DNA of 47,240 bases, taken from NCBI GenBank assembly GCA_024224295.1, contig JAAENN010000307.1:1-47240 (forward strand), written 5' to 3'. The number at the start of each line of letters is the position of its first letter. Position 1 is the stretch's first letter. Of the stretch, positions 43,474-47,240 are shown piece by piece. Below the pieces are notes generated by a model. That model saw only the letters and a list, made by a program, of their open reading frames with translations, did no database searches and had not been told where the DNA came from. This DNA comes from Shimia sp. (lineage in GTDB: Bacteria > Pseudomonadota > Alphaproteobacteria > Rhodobacterales > Rhodobacteraceae). The position numbers were made by a program, and so were the translations under genes.

Positions 43474-44453
43474 CAGTGTGCCCCCTTCCCGTCCGTGCGC
43501 AGGCGCGGATCAATTGCAAAATAGAGCAAATCAACGATCAGGTTGATCCCCACAAACATCACCGAAATCAGCATCAGGTAGGCCGCCATCACCGGGATAT
43601 CGACAAACTGAACCGCGTTGATGAACAAGAGGCCGACACCCGGCCATTGGAACACGGTTTCCGTAATGATCGCGAAGGCAATGATAGACCCGAGCTGTAG
43701 GCCGGTCACAGTGATCACTGGCACCAACGTGTTTTTCAATGCATGTCGGAAGTTCACCGTCCGGTCTTTCAGGCCACGGGCACGGGCAAAGCGCACATAA
43801 TCCTGACGCAGCACTTCGAGCATCTCGGAACGCACCAACCGCATTATCAGGGTCATTTGATACAGACCCAATGTGATCGCTGGCAGGATGATTGCCTTAA
43901 GGCCGGAACCGGTCAGAAGACCGGTGCTCCACCAGCCGATGTGCACCACGTCACCTCTGCCAAAGGCGGGTAGCCATCCTAACTCGACCGAAAACAGATA
44001 GATCAGCAGAATACCGATGAGGAAGGTCGGCAGTGACACACCGATCAGCGATAGGGACATAATGGCATTAGCGAGGAACCCGTCTTTGCGGATCGCAGTG
44101 AGAACCCCTAACCCGATACCTATAGAAATCGCGAGAAAGCCGCTGACCGCCGCCAGTTCCAGCGTCGCCGGCGCGCGCTCCACAAGGATTTCCGCCACAG
44201 GGCGGCCCTGACGGTAGCTGACCCCGAAATCGCCCTGAACAGCGTTTTCTAGGAATTTGTAGTATTGCACCGGGAAAGGTTGATCCAACCCAAGCTCCGT
44301 CCGAAGACGGGCAATGTCTGCATCGGTTCTTTCCTGACCCAGCATGTTGTCGATTGGATCCCCGACAAACTGAAACATACTGAAGGCAACGAGGCCCACG
44401 ACCAGGAGAACCAAAGCGGACTGTAGTACTCTTTTTAAGACATACGTCAGCAT
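43473..44453 (-). CDS. Peptide ABC transporter permease (DppB-like)
   Basis: A 326-residue permease with an N-terminal helix (LKRVLQSALVLLVVGLVAFSMF), GDPIDNMLG, and six helices overall. The ATPase-contact loop is RSEMLEVLRQDYVRFARARGL. The heterodimer with DppC forms the translocation pore. ATG 44453 is chosen over GTG 44456, with GGGAC upstream. It is separated from the binding protein gene by about 110 bases containing a strong hairpin. Confidence 0.93.
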   Translation of the reverse strand: MLTYVLKRVLQSALVLLVVGLVAFSMFQFVGDPIDNMLGQERTDADIARLRTELGLDQPFPVQYYKFLENAVQGDFGVSYRQGRPVAEILVERAPATLELAAVSGFLAISIGIGLGVLTAIRKDGFLANAIMSLSLIGVSLPTFLIGILLIYLFSVELGWLPAFGRGDVVHIGWWSTGLLTGSGLKAIILPAITLGLYQMTLIMRLVRSEMLEVLRQDYVRFARARGLKDRTVNFRHALKNTLVPVITVTGLQLGSIIAFAIITETVFQWPGVGLLFINAVQFVDIPVMAAYLMLISVMFVGINLIVDLLYFAIDPRLRTDGKGAH

Positions 44454-44524
44454 CACTGCGTCCCTTTATTTTTTATTGACGCGAGCCTTGCTCTGTCTCA
44501 GGGCGCAGGTCAAGTGCAGCGCAA

Positions 44525-44551
44525 GAGGCAGCGAAAGTTTCTCGCTGCCTC
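44525..44551. other. Intercistronic hairpin after the binding protein gene
   Basis: Perfect 10-bp stem GAGGCAGCGA / TCGCTGCCTC with a 7-base loop lies between the binding-protein and first permease genes. On the transcribed minus strand it is not followed by a T-tract, so it likely protects or processes mRNA and lets the binding protein be made in excess of the permeases, rather than ending transcription. This is the usual pattern in such operons. Confidence 0.7.
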
Positions 44552-44565
44552 ATTTTTAGGCAGTT

Positions 44566-46131
44566 TTATTGCAGACTCACCCACCGCAGGATAAAGAAGT
44601 TATCCGGCCGTTGTGTCAAAGAGACGTTGTCACGTGCGCCCCATACCAGAGGTTGCACGTACATTGGCACATAGGCAGTTTCCGCCTGAAGAATCGCGGC
44701 GGATTCGTCGAGCATCATCTGACGTTTGCCGTCGTCGATCTCCGATTGGATCATCGGCAGCATCTCGTCGATCTTGGCGTTGGAGTAGCCGCCAAAGTTC
44801 CAGCTGCCGAGTTTCTTCTCAGAATTCGGGGTATGCGCCAGGAAACGAATTGGGTGCTCGGCGTCGAAGGTGCCTGGGGACCAGCCCAGCAAATACATGT
44901 CAAAGTTATCCGCGCGCAGCTCTGGCCAGTAGTTAGACACCGGCATGGCATCCAGTTGTGCCGAGATGCCGACTTTCGCCAACATTGCGGTGACCGCCTG
45001 ACACACTGCCTCATCATTCAGATAGCGATTGTTGGGGCATTTCAGACCAAAGGCAAAACCGTCGGCATAGCCCGCTTCCGCCAGCAGGGCCTTGGCACCT
45101 TCCGGATCATAGGTCGGACGGTCCATGTTGGCCGCGGAGTAACCGCGCATCGCCGGGCTTACCAACTGGCTGGCTGGTTCGGCATTGCCGCGCATGATGG
45201 TTTTCAAGATCGCGTCCACGTTTACCGCTTTGGACACCGCTTCACGCACACGGGCGTCTTGGAACGGATTTGGCTTGCCGGCATCCGCGCCGTATTTCAG
45301 CACGTCAGCCTCCTGGGCAAAGCCAAGCATGATCACGCGCGCCTCAATGCCCTGAATGACCTGCACGCCATCCTGGCCTTGCAGACGTTGAGCATCCTGG
45401 ATCGGCACCGGGTTGATCATGTCAACTTCGCCAGACAACAGCGCCGCCACCGCGGTGGCCGAGTTCTGGATAGGGGTAAACTCCGCTACAGTGATGTTGT
45501 GGGTTGCCTCACCCCACCAGCCGTCAAATGGCTTCAGCTGCGTGCGCAGGTCGGGTTCCCGCTCGGTCACCATAAAGGCGCCGGTACCATTGGCGTTCAA
45601 CGTGGCGTAGTTGCCGTTTTCCTTGTCCGGCAGCGCGGCGTTGTTGGCTTCGGCCCAGCCTTTGTCCACGATCATCCAATTGGCAATGCTGTCCGGGAAA
45701 ATCGGGTTGGGCGCCGAGGTCATGATGTCGACGGTCTTGCTATCGACGATTTTCACCTCGGACACTGGCGCAAACCAGCTGCGCGTGTCGGACACTTCGT
45801 TAGACGCGCGCTCGTAGGAGAACAGTACATCCTCAGCGTCAAAGGTGCTGCCATCATGGAAGGTCACGCCTTCCCGCAAATGGAACCGCCAGCCCTCACC
45901 TTCGCCAATCGGCTCCCAACTGGTGGCAAGTGCCGGTTCAATTGACATGTCTTTGCCACGACGCACCAGGCCTTCGTACACGTTGTTCAAAAAACCAAGT
46001 ACTGGCGCGGAGTTTACCGCGTGTGGGTCCATGGTTTGCGGATCCGTGGTGCCTGCCCACTTAAACTCTTCGGCTGCAACGGGCGCAGCACAAACAGCGG
46101 CCAAGACGGCCGCAGATACCAAATGCTTCAT
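44566..46131 (-). CDS. Peptide ABC transporter substrate-binding protein (family 5)
   Basis: A 521-residue periplasmic solute-binding protein. The signal peptide is KHLVSAAVLAAVCAAPVAA, cleaved before EEF. Family 5 features are seen throughout: DPHAVNSAPVLGFLNNVYEGLVR, WRFHLREGVTFHDGSTFDAEDV, and QDARVREAVSKAVNVDAI. The substrate is probably a dipeptide, oligopeptide, or a related compound such as nickel chelate or opine; this cannot be fixed from sequence. ATG 46131 has GGGGAA upstream. Longer frames to 46221 would destroy the signal peptide. It is the first gene of the leftward importer operon. Confidence 0.93.
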   Translation of the reverse strand: MKHLVSAAVLAAVCAAPVAAEEFKWAGTTDPQTMDPHAVNSAPVLGFLNNVYEGLVRRGKDMSIEPALATSWEPIGEGEGWRFHLREGVTFHDGSTFDAEDVLFSYERASNEVSDTRSWFAPVSEVKIVDSKTVDIMTSAPNPIFPDSIANWMIVDKGWAEANNAALPDKENGNYATLNANGTGAFMVTEREPDLRTQLKPFDGWWGEATHNITVAEFTPIQNSATAVAALLSGEVDMINPVPIQDAQRLQGQDGVQVIQGIEARVIMLGFAQEADVLKYGADAGKPNPFQDARVREAVSKAVNVDAILKTIMRGNAEPASQLVSPAMRGYSAANMDRPTYDPEGAKALLAEAGYADGFAFGLKCPNNRYLNDEAVCQAVTAMLAKVGISAQLDAMPVSNYWPELRADNFDMYLLGWSPGTFDAEHPIRFLAHTPNSEKKLGSWNFGGYSNAKIDEMLPMIQSEIDDGKRQMMLDESAAILQAETAYVPMYVQPLVWGARDNVSLTQRPDNFFILRWVSLQ

Positions 46132-46364
46132 TTTGGTTCCCCTGTTCAATCTCCGCAGCATGTCGCGCGGGTACACAGACAGTGTCGCTCCAAGCACAGA
46201 GTAAATGCAAGATCGGCACACATTTTTGTGAACAAGTTAAGCCATTTTCACACAACAATTTTCTCTGTTAGCCTGCAATCCAAGCAAAACACTCAAACTT
46301 TTATTGGGCAGGCTTTGACCCATGTGCGACCATGTCGGTCCAGTTTGTATAATTAGGTGATGAC

Positions 46365-47096
46365 ATGATTGAAGTGACTGAAGCAGGCGGACCAGAATTT
46401 TTGGAAGTCCGCATGACCGCGCCAATTACTGAAAGTGACTATACCGACGTACTGACGCCCGCGATTGACCGCGCCATTGAGCAGGCTGAAAACATCCGGC
46501 TACTGGTGATATTGGACGGTGGACCGGGGGATTTTACCGCCGGTGCCATGTGGCAGGACAGCCGTATGGGGTTCAAACATTGGCGCGGGTTTGACCGCTG
46601 TGCCATTGCGACGGACGACAGCACAATGAAACGCCTGATTTCCGTATTTGGTGTGCTGATGCCCTGCCCCGTGGCGCTGTTTGGCCTGTCAGAGGCCGAC
46701 GATGCCCGCCGTTGGCTGCGCGAGAGCCTTGGCTCGATTCAGATTGATGCAGTGGATGACAGCACCGTCTGCGTACGCCTAATGGGCAAACTCGACAGTG
46801 AGATATACGAAGGCAAATCCGAAGACCTCGACAATTTACTGGCCGGCAAAAGCCAATTTGGCCTGGTGGTCGATCTGCGGGAGTTTGACGGCTGGCAAGG
46901 ACTGGGTGCCTTGCGGGATCACTTTGCCCTTGCGAGTGCACATGTGAAGCAATTGACTCGCGCGGCCATCGTGGGCGACGCCGGTTGGCAAAACATGGCG
47001 TCCAAAGTGGGCAAACACGCCTTTGGAGTGAATGCACAGCATTTTAGCGCGGATGATTTTAACAAGGCCGTGGCCTGGGTAAAGACGGGCGAGTAA
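46365..47096 (+). CDS. Tandem SpoIIAA-like (STAS-related) protein
   Basis: A 243-residue protein with two similar halves, at about 1-118 and 122-240. Each resembles the SpoIIAA-like family (DUF3478): an opening strand, a segment with LLVILDGG in the first half and LVVDLREFDGW in the second, a basic loop (FKHWRGFDRCAIATDD; LTRAAIVGDAGWQ), and a closing helix. The family is found in various bacteria and may bind lipids or anti-sigma-like partners; the function is not settled. Single-domain versions have about 120 residues, so this is an internal duplication. It is divergent from the ABC operon and convergent with tuf. Confidence 0.82.
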   Translation: MIEVTEAGGPEFLEVRMTAPITESDYTDVLTPAIDRAIEQAENIRLLVILDGGPGDFTAGAMWQDSRMGFKHWRGFDRCAIATDDSTMKRLISVFGVLMPCPVALFGLSEADDARRWLRESLGSIQIDAVDDSTVCVRLMGKLDSEIYEGKSEDLDNLLAGKSQFGLVVDLREFDGWQGLGALRDHFALASAHVKQLTRAAIVGDAGWQNMASKVGKHAFGVNAQHFSADDFNKAVAWVKTGE

Positions 47097-47116
47097 CTCC
47101 GCTTTACTGCAAACAA

Positions 47117-47141
47117 AAAGGCCGCCCATTGGGCGGCCTTT
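47117..47141. terminator. Bidirectional terminator between SpoIIAA-like gene and tuf
   Basis: Perfect stem AAAGGCCGCCC / GGGCGGCCTTT with loop ATT lies between two convergent genes. A- and T-runs on both flanks allow action on both strands. Confidence 0.9.
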
Positions 47142-47175
47142 CCGTAGTCTGTCGTCCGAATTACGCTAGGCGCGA

Positions 47176-47240
47176 TTACTCAACGATTTTGGACACAACA
47201 CCGGAACCAACGGTGCGGCCACCTTCGCGGATCGCGAAGC
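47176..47240 (-). CDS. tuf: Elongation factor Tu, C-terminal end (partial)
   Basis: The minus strand reads FAIREGGRTVGSGVVSKIVE followed by a stop, the invariant C-terminus of EF-Tu. Only 21 codons are inside the window; the rest lies beyond the right edge. Confidence 0.95.
   Translation of the reverse strand, partial: FAIREGGRTVGSGVVSKIVE

Noticed and set aside
44569..45945. 458-codon plus-strand frame opposite the peptide-binding protein
   Set aside because: It is antisense to a clear family 5 binding protein; the His/Arg-rich composition is the usual shadow of a high-GC gene.

Overview
The window looks like a chromosomal segment from a marine alphaproteobacterium of the Rhodobacteraceae (roseobacter type). 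The evidence is a fused Dpp-type ATPase, an AcsC/Lrp-SSADH pair, an ArsJ/Acr3 arsenic operon, stable-RNA promoters of CTTGC-N17-CTA form, and the general protein character. No phage, plasmid, IS transposase or CRISPR array is visible. Most genes are ordinary core or metabolic genes. Accessory character is concentrated at about 8.2-15.3 kb, with smaller spots at about 31.6-32.0 kb (decayed transporter) and 40.2-40.7 kb (frameshifted trmO).

Layout. 0-5.4 kb: the probable promoter and leader of an rRNA operon that leaves the left edge on the minus strand, waaA (lipid A Kdo transfer), a CHASE-PAS hybrid histidine kinase, and a DUF3307 membrane protein overlapping a small exported protein. 5.4-8.2 kb: a minus-strand ACP / ketosynthase / MaoC dehydratase mini-operon preceded by three hexamer repeats at exact 11-bp spacing, then a rhodanese. 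8.2-15.5 kb: a 1-kb gene-free stretch ending in a helically phased TGGR array, an orphan coiled-coil membrane protein, sulfotransferase-lepA, a second orphan protein, and modular hairpin repeats downstream of both orphans. 15.6-21.6 kb: a class III cyclase with a repeat-like C-terminus, then the leftward arsenic operon arsR-arsC-acr3-gapdh-arsJ. This joins arsenate reduction plus arsenite export to export of arsenate as 1-arseno-3-phosphoglycerate.

21.7-32.6 kb: a Lrp regulator divergent from a class V aminotransferase, a PaaI-like thioesterase, then a leftward acyl-CoA/fatty-acid type catabolic block (acyl-CoA synthetase, alpha/beta hydrolase, flavin oxidoreductase, histidine phosphatase, ACAD10/11-like phosphotransferase, SDR). 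A pirin, a decayed GPH-family transporter and a TetR regulator lie upstream of it. 32.7-37.5 kb: small lipoprotein, homoserine dehydrogenase, class II fructose bisphosphatase, recJ and tRNA-Glu. 37.6-40.7 kb: an SSADH-like dehydrogenase behind its own AsnC/Lrp gene, in the order known from ectoine catabolic clusters, and a frameshifted trmO. 40.8-47.2 kb: a complete leftward peptide ABC importer (binding protein, two permeases, fused double ATPase), a tandem SpoIIAA-like protein, and the 3' end of tuf at the right edge.

The best candidates for something undescribed are the ACP-KS-MaoC operon with its 11-bp-spaced operator, the phased TGGR array in front of an orphan membrane coiled-coil gene, and the repeat family around lepA that includes an inverted pair. 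All functional statements come from reading motifs by eye; no database search was run.
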